A stretch of DNA of 64,000 nt. Source: Humibacillus sp. DSM 29435 (GTDB taxonomy: Bacteria > Actinomycetota > Actinomycetes > Actinomycetales > Dermatophilaceae). The position numbers and the translations under genes were made by a program. Below the pieces are notes generated by a model. It was not told the DNA's origin. It worked only from the letters and a program-made list of their open reading frames with translations, and searched no databases. The stretch spans positions 124,001 to 188,000 of the forward strand of contig NZ_MAST01000045.1 of NCBI RefSeq assembly GCF_001758225.1. Reading direction: 5' to 3'. Below, in pieces: positions 33,422 through 41,028 of the stretch (its first letter is position 1; every line of letters begins with the position of its first letter).

Positions 33422-35014
33422 TCAGACCCAGCTGGGGAACCACATCCGTCGCTGCCATTCCTGCAGCGGGATGATGTCGGCCACGTAGATGGGCAGGAAG
33501 AACGCGAAGAGCGCCATCGAGAGCAGTACGAAGGCGCCGGTGATGGCGTAGCCGACTCGTCGTCGGGTCGGTGAGCTGTCTCGGCCACCGATGATCAGGC
33601 CCAGCACGTAGACACAGGCGAGCACCACGTAGGGCACGAAGGCCACGGTGTAGAAGGAGTAGATGGTGCGGTTGGCGAGCAAGAACCACGGCACGTACCC
33701 GGCGGCCAGCCCGCAGAGGATCGCCCCGGCCCGCCAGTCCCGCCGCAGCACCCACATGAACAGCAGCACGAAGATGGCGAGCGTGCCTCCCCACCAGATC
33801 GACACGGTGCCGATCGAGGTGATCGCCTTGCTGCACTGGTCGACGAGGCAGCCGTCCTGGCCCTTCTTCGGCCCCTCGTAGAAGAACGACGTGGGGCGGC
33901 CCTGGATCAGCCACGACCAGGGGCTGGTGCGGTAGGGGTGGGGGTCGTTGATCGAGGCGCTCGAGGCGTACATCTGCTGGTGGTAGGCCCAGAGCGAGCG
34001 CCACCAGTCGGGCAGCCAGCCCCACTTCTCGCTCGGGTTGGTGGCCGCCCAGTCGCGAAACGACCCGCCCTTGCTGAGGATCCATCCGGTCCAGCTCGCC
34101 ACGTAGGTGACGAGCGCGACACCGACGAGCTGCACCACGGCGAACAGACCGTCCTTGATGACGGCGCCGGCGGGCCAACCGCGGATGCCGGCCGCACGAC
34201 GAGCGCCGAGGTCCCAGAAGACGGTGAGCAGGCCGAAGAAGACGATGAAGTAGAGACCCGACCACTTCACCCCCACCGAGAGCCCGAGCATCACCCCGGC
34301 GACCCACCGCCACGGTCGCCAGCCGAGCCACGGGCCCCACCAGGACAGCGACTCGCGCGTGCGCCCGGCGACCTTGTCGGCCAGCACGGCGCGCGTTCGG
34401 TCTCGGTCGATGAGCAGGGCCCCGAAGGCGGCCAGGCCGAAGAACATCACGAAGATGTCGAGCAGCCCCGTGCGCGAGTGCACGAAGTGGTGGCCCTCGA
34501 ACGCGAGGAGGGCAGCGGCCACGGTGCCGAGCAGGTCAGAGCGCAGGAGCCGCCGCGCTATGAGCCCGAGCATGAGGATCGAGAGGGTGCCGGCCAGGGC
34601 GACGGCGAAGCGCCAACCGAAGGAGTTGAGGATGCCGAACGGCACCTCGCCCCAGCCGATCAGCCACTTGCCGACGGGTGGGTGAACCACGAAGTCGCCC
34701 TCGGTGCCGTAGATGAAGGGGTCGTTGGCCGTGAAGTGCTGGTCGACCTGGTTCGCGCTCTGCAGCAGGGTGTCGTTCTTCACCTCGTACCAGAACTGGA
34801 CCATCGACCAGCCCTGCTTGACGTAGTACGTCTCGTCGAAGATCAGCTTGTGGGGGGCGCCGACGTGCCAGAACCGCATGAAGCCGCCGACGAGCATGAA
34901 GAAGAGCGGGCCGCCCCAGCCGAGCCAGTGGATGCGGCCCGCTGAGCGGAAGTCGTCTTCCGGGGGCCCGAGCAGGCGTGCGCGCAGCGCCCGGGCCGAG
35001 TTCATGGGCGCCAT
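33422..35014 (-). CDS. Protein O-mannosyltransferase (PMT family)
   Basis: 530-residue GT39 membrane enzyme with about 11 TM segments. It transfers mannose from polyprenyl-phosphate-mannose to Ser/Thr of proteins during Sec export. The catalytic acidic pair is in the first extracytoplasmic loop (LIFDETYYVKQGW). A second family segment reads FVVHPPVGKWLIGWGE, and the C-terminal PMT_4TMC region ends QRRMWFPSWV. ATG 35014 is given; TACGAT at 35018-35013 lies seven bases before the in-frame ATG at 35005, so a leaderless start there is equally likely. Confidence 0.93.
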   Translation of the reverse strand: MAPMNSARALRARLLGPPEDDFRSAGRIHWLGWGGPLFFMLVGGFMRFWHVGAPHKLIFDETYYVKQGWSMVQFWYEVKNDTLLQSANQVDQHFTANDPFIYGTEGDFVVHPPVGKWLIGWGEVPFGILNSFGWRFAVALAGTLSILMLGLIARRLLRSDLLGTVAAALLAFEGHHFVHSRTGLLDIFVMFFGLAAFGALLIDRDRTRAVLADKVAGRTRESLSWWGPWLGWRPWRWVAGVMLGLSVGVKWSGLYFIVFFGLLTVFWDLGARRAAGIRGWPAGAVIKDGLFAVVQLVGVALVTYVASWTGWILSKGGSFRDWAATNPSEKWGWLPDWWRSLWAYHQQMYASSASINDPHPYRTSPWSWLIQGRPTSFFYEGPKKGQDGCLVDQCSKAITSIGTVSIWWGGTLAIFVLLFMWVLRRDWRAGAILCGLAAGYVPWFLLANRTIYSFYTVAFVPYVVLACVYVLGLIIGGRDSSPTRRRVGYAITGAFVLLSMALFAFFLPIYVADIIPLQEWQRRMWFPSWV

Positions 35015-35084
35015 CGTATGCAGACGGACGCAGTCGGGCGCAGAGGCCCGCCGCCGTGGCCGTGTGGCGGGGGTAGCGCAGATC

Positions 35085-35933
35085 TCAGAGGGAGACGCCG
35101 CGTGATCGCAGCACGGTGTAGCCGACGAAGGCGACGGTGTCGAGGATCGCGTGGCAGATCACCAGGGGGAGCACGCGGCGGGTGCGGGCGTACACCAGCC
35201 CCAGCACGAGCCCCATCACGATGTTGCCGGCGAACCCGCCGAAGCCCTGGTAGAGGTGGTAGCTGCCGCGGATGACGGCCGACACGCCGATGACGAGAGG
35301 CCATGACCACCCGATCTGACGCCACCGGGTGAACAGGTAGGCCACCATGATGACCTCCTCGAGCACGGCGTTCTCGATGGCCGCGAGCACGAGCACCGGG
35401 CCCGACCACCACACGGCCGTGAGGTTGGCGGCGGCCACCTGGGTGTTGATGCCGATCGCCTTGGCGAACAGGTAGAAACCGAGCCCGGGGATACCGATGA
35501 GCGCAGCCAGCCCCAGCCCGCGCACCAGGTCACTGCCGGGCCGCCGACGGTCGAACCCGATGAACCGGCCGGCCCGGACATCGAGGGACGGACGGTGGAT
35601 GCGGTTCAGCAGGTAGATGGCCAGCAGAACCGCCACTAGGGGCAACGCGATGTTGACGAGCTGGTAGGCGAGGTCGAGCCAGGGCCGGTCGGGGGTCTGG
35701 GAGTTGTTCATCGAGGTCGTCTGCGCCGCCAGCGGCACCGGGCGCGTCAGCTTCTCGATGATGCTGAGGATCGACCCGATCGCCGACGCGCCGAGGCTGA
35801 GACCGAGCACGAGCAACGTCTCGACCCTCAGGCCGCGGCGCTCTCCCCGGTCGCTCACCCCGATGGGCGCGCGACCGGGCGCGTCGAGATGGGCCACGAA
35901 GCGGCGCAGCACCCCGGCCTCCGGCATCGTCAT
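35085..35933 (-). CDS. CPBP-family intramembrane protease
   Basis: 282-residue membrane protein with about eight TM segments and the CPBP/Abi motifs: motif 1 ENAVLEEVIMVAYL (Glu-Glu, with Val where Arg is common), motif 2 SYHLYQGFGGFAGNIVMG (His) and motif 3 VICHAILDTVAF (His-x3-Asp). Such proteins are glutamic-type intramembrane proteases or related scaffolds; the substrate is unknown. TAGGGT lies 6 nt before the ATG, suggesting a leaderless mRNA. Confidence 0.87.
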   Translation of the reverse strand: MTMPEAGVLRRFVAHLDAPGRAPIGVSDRGERRGLRVETLLVLGLSLGASAIGSILSIIEKLTRPVPLAAQTTSMNNSQTPDRPWLDLAYQLVNIALPLVAVLLAIYLLNRIHRPSLDVRAGRFIGFDRRRPGSDLVRGLGLAALIGIPGLGFYLFAKAIGINTQVAAANLTAVWWSGPVLVLAAIENAVLEEVIMVAYLFTRWRQIGWSWPLVIGVSAVIRGSYHLYQGFGGFAGNIVMGLVLGLVYARTRRVLPLVICHAILDTVAFVGYTVLRSRGVSL

Positions 35934-36072
35934 GGTCGAACCCTACTTTTTCCAGGTGCCCCTGACCTGCGCGTTCCCTGGGCGCCGGCTGGATGTCGTT
36001 CGAAAGTGGCCACTCGACGGGTGAGGTTTAGGTGGGGTGGGGTGGGCAGCCGGGCCGCCGTAGGGTTGGGCG

Positions 36073-36825
36073 ATGTCGTTGCTGGCGGGCTGGCAGAGGT
36101 CGAGCCACACGAGCGGGCGGTTCACCTTCGACACCTACCGTCGTGGCGTCGGCCCGGGTGTCATCCTCATGCACGAGAGCCCGGGCCTCACCCCCGAGGT
36201 CACCACCTTCGGCCACGACCTGACCCGCGAGGGCTACACCGTCGTGATGCCGCACTTCTTCGGCAGCGCCGAGCTGGCGCCGAGCCGCACCGAGGCCGCT
36301 GGGGTGATCGCCCGGGTGTGCATCCGTCGCGAGTTCACCCTGTTGGCCACGGGGCGCACCACGCCCGTGGCCGGGTGGCTGCGCAGCCTGGCCGCCGGGC
36401 TGAACGCCGAGCTCGGCGGCGTGGGCATCGGCGCGATCGGCATGTGCTTCACCGGCAGCTTCGCGCTCGCCATGATGATCGACCCTTCGGTCGTGGCGCC
36501 CGTCGTGGCCCAGCCGGCGATCCCACTGGCGACCGACCGCCGGCGCGCGGCCGACGTGAACCTGGCCCCGGCCGACCTGGCCGCCGTGCGGGCCAGGGTG
36601 GCCGGCGGATGCCCCGTGCTCGGAGTGCGCTACCGGAACGACCGGGCCACCGGTACCCGCTTCGAGACGCTGTCCCGCGAGCTGGGGGAGGGCTTTCGCC
36701 GCGTCGAGCTCGACGGCCCCGGCCACGCCACCCTGACGGCTGAGCGGCATCCGGTCGCGGTGGCCGCCGTGCTCGACTTTCTGCGAGAACGTCTGACCCC
36801 GTCTGACCGGATGCCGCTGGGCTGA
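36073..36825 (+). CDS. Dienelactone hydrolase family protein
   Basis: 250-residue alpha/beta hydrolase. The nucleophile Cys125 is in GIGMCFTGS, the family elbow, and the catalytic His is in DGPGHATL near the C-terminus. HESPGLTPEV near residue 34 is the oxyanion-side loop. It is probably a cytosolic hydrolase of lactones or esters; the true substrate is unknown. TAGGGT is 6 nt before the ATG. It is the only plus-strand gene between two minus-strand runs. Confidence 0.87.
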   Translation: MSLLAGWQRSSHTSGRFTFDTYRRGVGPGVILMHESPGLTPEVTTFGHDLTREGYTVVMPHFFGSAELAPSRTEAAGVIARVCIRREFTLLATGRTTPVAGWLRSLAAGLNAELGGVGIGAIGMCFTGSFALAMMIDPSVVAPVVAQPAIPLATDRRRAADVNLAPADLAAVRARVAGGCPVLGVRYRNDRATGTRFETLSRELGEGFRRVELDGPGHATLTAERHPVAVAAVLDFLRERLTPSDRMPLG

Positions 36826-36826
36826 C

Positions 36827-37423
36827 TCAGTCGGCCGGCCGCCATGGCTTCAGCCAGTCGGTCTCGGGCCACCCCTCTCGACCGGCGATGAGCTCGTACA
36901 TCGTGGCCCCGTCGATGGACTCACGCACGATGTCGGCGTGGCCGGCATGCCGCGCCAGCTCCTCGATGATGTGCAGTGCGACCCAGCGCACCGACCACGC
37001 GTCGATGTCCTTGGGAAACCAGGGCGCGTCGCGCGGCACCGGAACGGGCGCGTCGAGGTCGGCGCGCTGCAGCACGTCTCGGGTGCGGTCACCGACCGCC
37101 GCCAGGTTGGCCAGCAGACTGCCGAGGCTGTCGTCGTCTTTGACCCGGAAGTCATCACCCCAGGCCTGCTTCTCGTCGCCGACCGACCGCTCGGCCGGGG
37201 GTGGAGCATCGGGCGCGGCCGCCATTCTCTCGGTCCAGCCTCGCTCGCAGGTCGTGACGTGCTTGATCAGCCCGCCCAGGCTCAGCCTGCCGGCGGTGGG
37301 AGCCTGCCGAAGCTGTTCCTCGGTGAGACCGAACGAGACCGACACGAAGGCGTCGCGCTGCTGGTCGAGGTAGGCGATCAGGCCTTCACGTTCATCGGCC
37401 ACGGGTGGAACCTGGGCCGCCAC
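36827..37423 (-). CDS. DinB/DUF664 family protein
   Basis: 198-residue four-helix-bundle protein of the DinB/DUF664 (mycothiol-dependent maleylpyruvate isomerase-like) superfamily. LSLGGLIKHVTTCERGW and ARHAGHADIVRESIDG place the three metal-binding His positions. The role is probably a metal-dependent thiol or detoxification enzyme, not established. GTG 37423 lies one base after the upstream gene's stop, so the two DinB-like genes form a coupled pair. Confidence 0.82.
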   Translation of the reverse strand: MAAQVPPVADEREGLIAYLDQQRDAFVSVSFGLTEEQLRQAPTAGRLSLGGLIKHVTTCERGWTERMAAAPDAPPPAERSVGDEKQAWGDDFRVKDDDSLGSLLANLAAVGDRTRDVLQRADLDAPVPVPRDAPWFPKDIDAWSVRWVALHIIEELARHAGHADIVRESIDGATMYELIAGREGWPETDWLKPWRPAD

Positions 37424-37424
37424 G

Positions 37425-38015
37425 TCAGGCCCGCGCCCGGTCGTCCCGGTGCGCCCACAGGTCGCGCAGCAGCGCGATCTCAGCGCCGTGGTGGATCACC
37501 TCGCGGTTGATGTGCGCGACCAGATCGGCGCGCGTGTGGCCTGCCCACGGACCCTCGGCAGGCCCGCACTCGAGCGCGAGCCCGTCTTCGCCCCAGGCCC
37601 TGACTCCGGCCACCCAGGCGGCGTAGGCCTCATCGAGCTGAGCCAGGGCGCGGTCGGCGGTGCCGGCGTAGTCGAACCCCAGGTAGTCCACCGGCGGACC
37701 GTCGAAGTGCGCGTGGACGCGAACGCCGAGCACGCCCACGATGAGGTGCGAGAGGCGCCACGCGATGGTCGTCACCGGGGCCGGGTTCGGCTGGGGGTGA
37801 GCGAAGTCGACCGTGAAGTCGCCACTGCCGCCCTGCATCTCGGTGAGGCCCTCTCCGCGCGGGTGCACGTTCCAGGCGCCCGGCGCCGGTGCCCAGAGGT
37901 ACTCCTCGTCGAGGAGCCCCTCGAGCCGAGGTCGCAGCTGCTGGCGCCAGTGCCGGTCCAGCTGGTCGACGAGCATCTCGTTCAGCACCAGTGGTCGGTT
38001 CGTTGTCGTTGTCAT
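37425..38015 (-). CDS. DinB-like protein, divergent from WYL regulator
   Basis: 196-residue DinB-superfamily protein. WRLSHLIVGVLGVRVHAHF and HINREVIHHGAEIALLRDL carry the His positions expected for a metal site. It begins at ATG 38015, six bases after CAGAGT, a plausible leaderless -10. It is transcribed divergently from a WYL regulator across a 61-bp gap holding a perfect palindrome, so it is the probable target of that regulator. Confidence 0.82.
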   Translation of the reverse strand: MTTTTNRPLVLNEMLVDQLDRHWRQQLRPRLEGLLDEEYLWAPAPGAWNVHPRGEGLTEMQGGSGDFTVDFAHPQPNPAPVTTIAWRLSHLIVGVLGVRVHAHFDGPPVDYLGFDYAGTADRALAQLDEAYAAWVAGVRAWGEDGLALECGPAEGPWAGHTRADLVAHINREVIHHGAEIALLRDLWAHRDDRARA

Positions 38016-38038
38016 GGCTCGACTCTGGCAGCCATCTA

Positions 38039-38053
38039 GGACAGGATCTGTCC
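38039..38053. promoter_or_regulatory. Candidate WYL operator (palindrome)
   Basis: GGACAG-GAT-CTGTCC is a perfect 6-bp inverted repeat centred at 38046. It is midway between the divergent starts at 38015 and 38077 and falls at the -35 position of both inferred promoters (-10 boxes CAGAGT at 38022-38027 minus and AAGAGT at 38065-38070 plus). A dimeric repressor bound here would control both genes. Confidence 0.65.
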
Positions 38054-38076
38054 GCAGGCTCTGAAAGAGTCGTGGC

Positions 38077-39057
38077 ATGGCGGACGACGGCGACGGCAGC
38101 ACCACCTCGACGACGACGGGTCGGGTGCTGCGCCTGCTCGACCTGTTGCAGTCGAGGCCGGTCTGGAGCGGCACCGAGCTGGCCGAGCGCCTGGGGGTGA
38201 CGACCCGCAGCGTGCGGCGCGACGTGGAGCGGCTCCGAGACCTCGGCTACCCGGTCAACGCCGGGCGCGGCGCGGGCGGCGGCTACCAGCTCGGGGCCGG
38301 TCGCCGGCTGCCCCCGCTGCTGCTCGACGACGACGAGGCCGTCGCCGTGGCCGTCTGCCTGCGCCTCGCGGCCGGGGGCACCGTGGAAGGGCTGGGTGAG
38401 GCCGCGGTGCGCACCCTCGCCAAGCTCGACCAGGTGCTGCCCTCACGTCTGAGAGGGCAGGTGGAGGCCATCCACCAGGCGACGGTCACCCTCGACTCGG
38501 CCGGTCCGATCGTCGACTCGCGCACGCTGCTCACCCTGGCCCGGGCGGTGCGTGAGACCGAGCAGGTCGTCTTCACCTACACCGGGCCGAGAGGCACGGG
38601 GGAGCGTCGCGTCGAGCCCTACCGCTTGGTCGCGACCGGGCGGCGCTGGTATCTCATGGCCTTCGATCTCGACCGTGACAACTGGCGCACCTTTCGGCTC
38701 GACCGCATCGATGCTGCCCGGTCACGGGGATGGCGGTACGCCCCACGCGAGGCACCGGATGCGGCCGACTTCGTCAGCCGAGCGATCAGCGTCTCCGGGT
38801 ACGGCCACGTCGCCCGGGTGCGGGTGCACGCCTCCAAACTGGCTGTGGAGCAACAGGTCCCGCCCTCTGTTGGCAGGGTGACAGCCGATGGCGCCGACCA
38901 CTGCGTGCTCGAGGCGGGCGGCCATGACCTGAGCGTCATGGCCCTCAATCTCGGACGGCTGCCGTGGCCCTTCGAGGTGATCGAGCCGCCTGAGCTGCGA
39001 ACCGTGCTGGCCGAGCAGGGTCGCCGACTCTCGGCCGCCGCAACGCGACTGCCGTGA
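38077..39057 (+). CDS. WYL-domain transcriptional regulator (YafY type)
   Basis: 326 residues. An N-terminal winged HTH (about 15-75; WSGTELAERLGVTTRSVRRD) precedes a linker, the WYL domain (about 155-235; VEPYRLVATGRRWYLMAFDL), and a C-terminal WCX extension (about 245-326). WYL proteins sense ligands, often nucleic acids or small molecules, and control DNA binding. This one probably autoregulates and controls the divergent DinB pair through the palindrome at 38039-38053. Confidence 0.92.
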   Translation: MADDGDGSTTSTTTGRVLRLLDLLQSRPVWSGTELAERLGVTTRSVRRDVERLRDLGYPVNAGRGAGGGYQLGAGRRLPPLLLDDDEAVAVAVCLRLAAGGTVEGLGEAAVRTLAKLDQVLPSRLRGQVEAIHQATVTLDSAGPIVDSRTLLTLARAVRETEQVVFTYTGPRGTGERRVEPYRLVATGRRWYLMAFDLDRDNWRTFRLDRIDAARSRGWRYAPREAPDAADFVSRAISVSGYGHVARVRVHASKLAVEQQVPPSVGRVTADGADHCVLEAGGHDLSVMALNLGRLPWPFEVIEPPELRTVLAEQGRRLSAAATRLP

Positions 39058-39061
39058 GCCG

Positions 39062-39082
39062 CGAGACACCCCCCGCGTCTCG
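39062..39082 (+). terminator. Small hairpin after WYL gene
   Basis: CGAGAC (39062-39067) pairs with GTCTCG (39077-39082) across a C-rich 9-nt loop, five bases after the WYL stop. A short stem with no T-tract; it may attenuate read-through into the light-regulator gene. Confidence 0.35.
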
Positions 39083-39118
39083 AGGGCAGCGGAGCGGCCG
39101 CGCGTGAAACACTGAGGC

Positions 39119-40009
39119 GTGACGGAGCACACGGTGGGCGACCTGGCGGCTCGGCTTGGGGTGACCCCGTCGACCGTGCGGATGTGGGGGACTCGCTACG
39201 GCCTGACGGCCTCGTCCCGGTCATCGGGGGGTCACCGGAGGTTCACCGACGACGACGTCGACCTGCTCGAACGCTTTCACCAAGCCGTGATCGCGGGGGA
39301 GTCCCCCCGCCAGGCCGCTGCCGACCTGACCGGGGCTGCCCCCATCCCGTCATCGTCAGGGGGGCCGGGTGGCAACGTGCTCGCGGTGCCTGGCGCGGGG
39401 CGGCGAACCCGGGGTCTCGCCCGGGCAGCCTCCCGGCTTGACGAGATGGCGGTCGAGGACGGAGTGCTGGAGGCTCTCGAGGCGATGAAGGGGGTAGCGG
39501 TGTGGGACGAGGTGGTGCGACCGCTTCTCGTCTCCGCGGGAGAGCAGTGGCAGCACACAGGCACCGGTATCGAGGTTGAACACCTGTTGACCCAGGCCGT
39601 CAGCATGGCCCTGATCCGCTACACGGCAGGTTTGCCAGAACTTCCACGAGACAAGGCCATTCTTCTGGCGGGAGGTCCCCACGAAGAGCATGTTCTCCCT
39701 CTGCACGCACTGCGCGCGTGCCTCGCGGAACGCGGCATCCCGTCTCGTCTGTTGGGCCCACGAACTCCGGTCGCTGCTCTGGCCCGGGTTGCCCAACGCA
39801 CCCGAGCGCCCGGTGTTTTGATCTGGATGAGCCTGAAAGACCTTGCTGTTGAACAAGAGTTGGCTCATCTGGTCAAGAGCCACCGCACGCTGCGGCTCTT
39901 CCTGGCCGGCCCCGGCTGGGTTGACGTCCAGAGTGTTCACGGTGCGAGATCGGACAGCCTCGCCGGTGCGGTGGACCAGCTCGTGGAGACGTGGGCCGGC
40001 CGGTCGTGA
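39119..40009 (+). CDS. CarH/LitR-type MerR regulator with B12-binding domain
   Basis: 296 residues. A MerR winged helix (about 4-70; STVRMWGTRYGL, SGGHRRFTDDDVDLLERF) precedes a four-helix cap with Trp144-x9-Glu154-His155, the CarH signature that packs on the 5'-deoxyadenosyl ligand, and a cobalamin-binding Rossmann domain. His191 in HEEHVLP sits 36 residues after His155, matching the lower cobalt ligand in Thermus CarH, though the motif's Gly is Pro194. CarH-type proteins bind DNA as tetramers in the dark with adenosylcobalamin and dissociate in light. Its place before a rhodopsin gene suggests light induction. Start GTG, AACACT five bases upstream. Confidence 0.88.
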   Translation: MTEHTVGDLAARLGVTPSTVRMWGTRYGLTASSRSSGGHRRFTDDDVDLLERFHQAVIAGESPRQAAADLTGAAPIPSSSGGPGGNVLAVPGAGRRTRGLARAASRLDEMAVEDGVLEALEAMKGVAVWDEVVRPLLVSAGEQWQHTGTGIEVEHLLTQAVSMALIRYTAGLPELPRDKAILLAGGPHEEHVLPLHALRACLAERGIPSRLLGPRTPVAALARVAQRTRAPGVLIWMSLKDLAVEQELAHLVKSHRTLRLFLAGPGWVDVQSVHGARSDSLAGAVDQLVETWAGRS

Positions 40010-40040
40010 CCGGCATGGCATTCTCGGCATCTTCCCGGTG

Positions 40041-40091
40041 ACTCGTAGAAGTTGCACGAGTTGAGCGCGACAGGCCAAGTCGGCGTACGCT
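40041..40091 (+). promoter_or_regulatory. Promoter and candidate CarH operator of rhodopsin gene
   Basis: ACTCGT (40041-40046) and ACGAGT (40056-40061) form a perfect inverted repeat with a 9-nt spacer. The right half abuts TTGAGC (40061-40066), a fair -35, and TACGCT (40086-40091) is a fair -10. The spacing is 19 bp, the length typical of promoters controlled by MerR-family proteins. The inferred start of transcription near 40098 gives a 60-nt leader with GGGAG before the rhodopsin ATG. It is read by eye and unproven. Confidence 0.5.
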
Positions 40092-40156
40092 GAAAGAGGT
40101 CGCGAACCGGCGGCCACCACGAGCGGCGACGATGCCGCCTCACACGGGAGTACGCC

Positions 40157-41017
40157 ATGAGCACGGTTTCAGGAACGGACATTTCTGCTCTCACGTCCGG
40201 TCAGTTCGCAACGGTCTACAACCTCTTCTCGCTCGTCATCGCTTCGATGCTCTTCACCGCTCTTTACCTCCTGCTCTCCCGGTCGAGGGTGGCGCCGCGC
40301 TATCGGAACGCGCTCGTCGTCTCGGCCACCGTCTGCGGCATCGCCGCGTACCACTACTTCCGCATCTTCGAGAACTTCAAGGAGAGCTACCCCCCGGGGG
40401 CCACGGTGGCCGCCGACCACCTGCTGAGCAACATCGAGTTCAACGAGGCCTACCGCTACGTCGACTGGCTGCTCACCGTGCCGCTGCTCCTCGTCGAGAC
40501 GATCGCCGTGATGGCGCTCGGTCGGGCCGCCTCCAAGACCCTGCTCTGGAAGCTCGTGCCGGCCTCGGCCCTGATGATTCTGCTCGGCTACCCGGGTGAG
40601 ATCGCCCAGGGTATGGGCGCGCGTGCGCTGTGGGGCGGCCTGTCGACGATCCCCTTCCTCTACCTGCTCTACGTGCTGTTCGTCGAGCTCTCCAAGTCGC
40701 TCGATCGTCAGCCCGTGCAGGTGCAGACCAGCATCAAGCGGCTGCGCATCTCGTTGCTGGCCCTCTGGGGCGTCTACCCGATCGCTTATCTCTTCCCGAT
40801 CATCGGCGGTGACTTCTTCGGCGGCGCAAGCGGGTTCGTGCTGAGGCAGACCGGCTACAGCCTGGCCGACATCTTTGCCAAGGCCGCCTACGGGCTGGTG
40901 ATCTACAAGATCGCCCGCGTCAAGAGTGGCCTCGAAGACCCGGAGTACGACGACGACCACGCAAGCCCGACTGTCGCCTCCAACACGGGCGACCGGAACG
41001 TGCCGTCGCCGGTCTGA
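40157..41017 (+). CDS. Xanthorhodopsin-like proton-pumping rhodopsin
   Basis: 286-residue seven-helix retinal protein. Helix C has RYVDWLLTVPLLLVE: proton acceptor Asp103, Thr107 and donor Glu114 give the DTE motif of outward proton pumps, with His66 in AAYHYFRI as the Asp partner. Leu111, at the proteorhodopsin tuning position, predicts green absorption. Helix G has LADIFAKAAYG with Asp238 and the Schiff-base Lys242. Helix E has LWGGLSTIP; glycine in this region is what opens the carotenoid-antenna site in xanthorhodopsin. The C-terminal tail is acidic. GGGAG lies 7 nt before the ATG. The blh gene follows by 11 bp. Confidence 0.95.
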   Translation: MSTVSGTDISALTSGQFATVYNLFSLVIASMLFTALYLLLSRSRVAPRYRNALVVSATVCGIAAYHYFRIFENFKESYPPGATVAADHLLSNIEFNEAYRYVDWLLTVPLLLVETIAVMALGRAASKTLLWKLVPASALMILLGYPGEIAQGMGARALWGGLSTIPFLYLLYVLFVELSKSLDRQPVQVQTSIKRLRISLLALWGVYPIAYLFPIIGGDFFGGASGFVLRQTGYSLADIFAKAAYGLVIYKIARVKSGLEDPEYDDDHASPTVASNTGDRNVPSPV

Positions 41018-41028
41018 CGGTCGTCACC

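Noticed and set aside
40157-41017. Sensory or chloride-pumping rhodopsin
   Set aside because: Asp103, Thr107 and Glu114 (DTE) indicate a proton pump; no transducer gene is adjacent.
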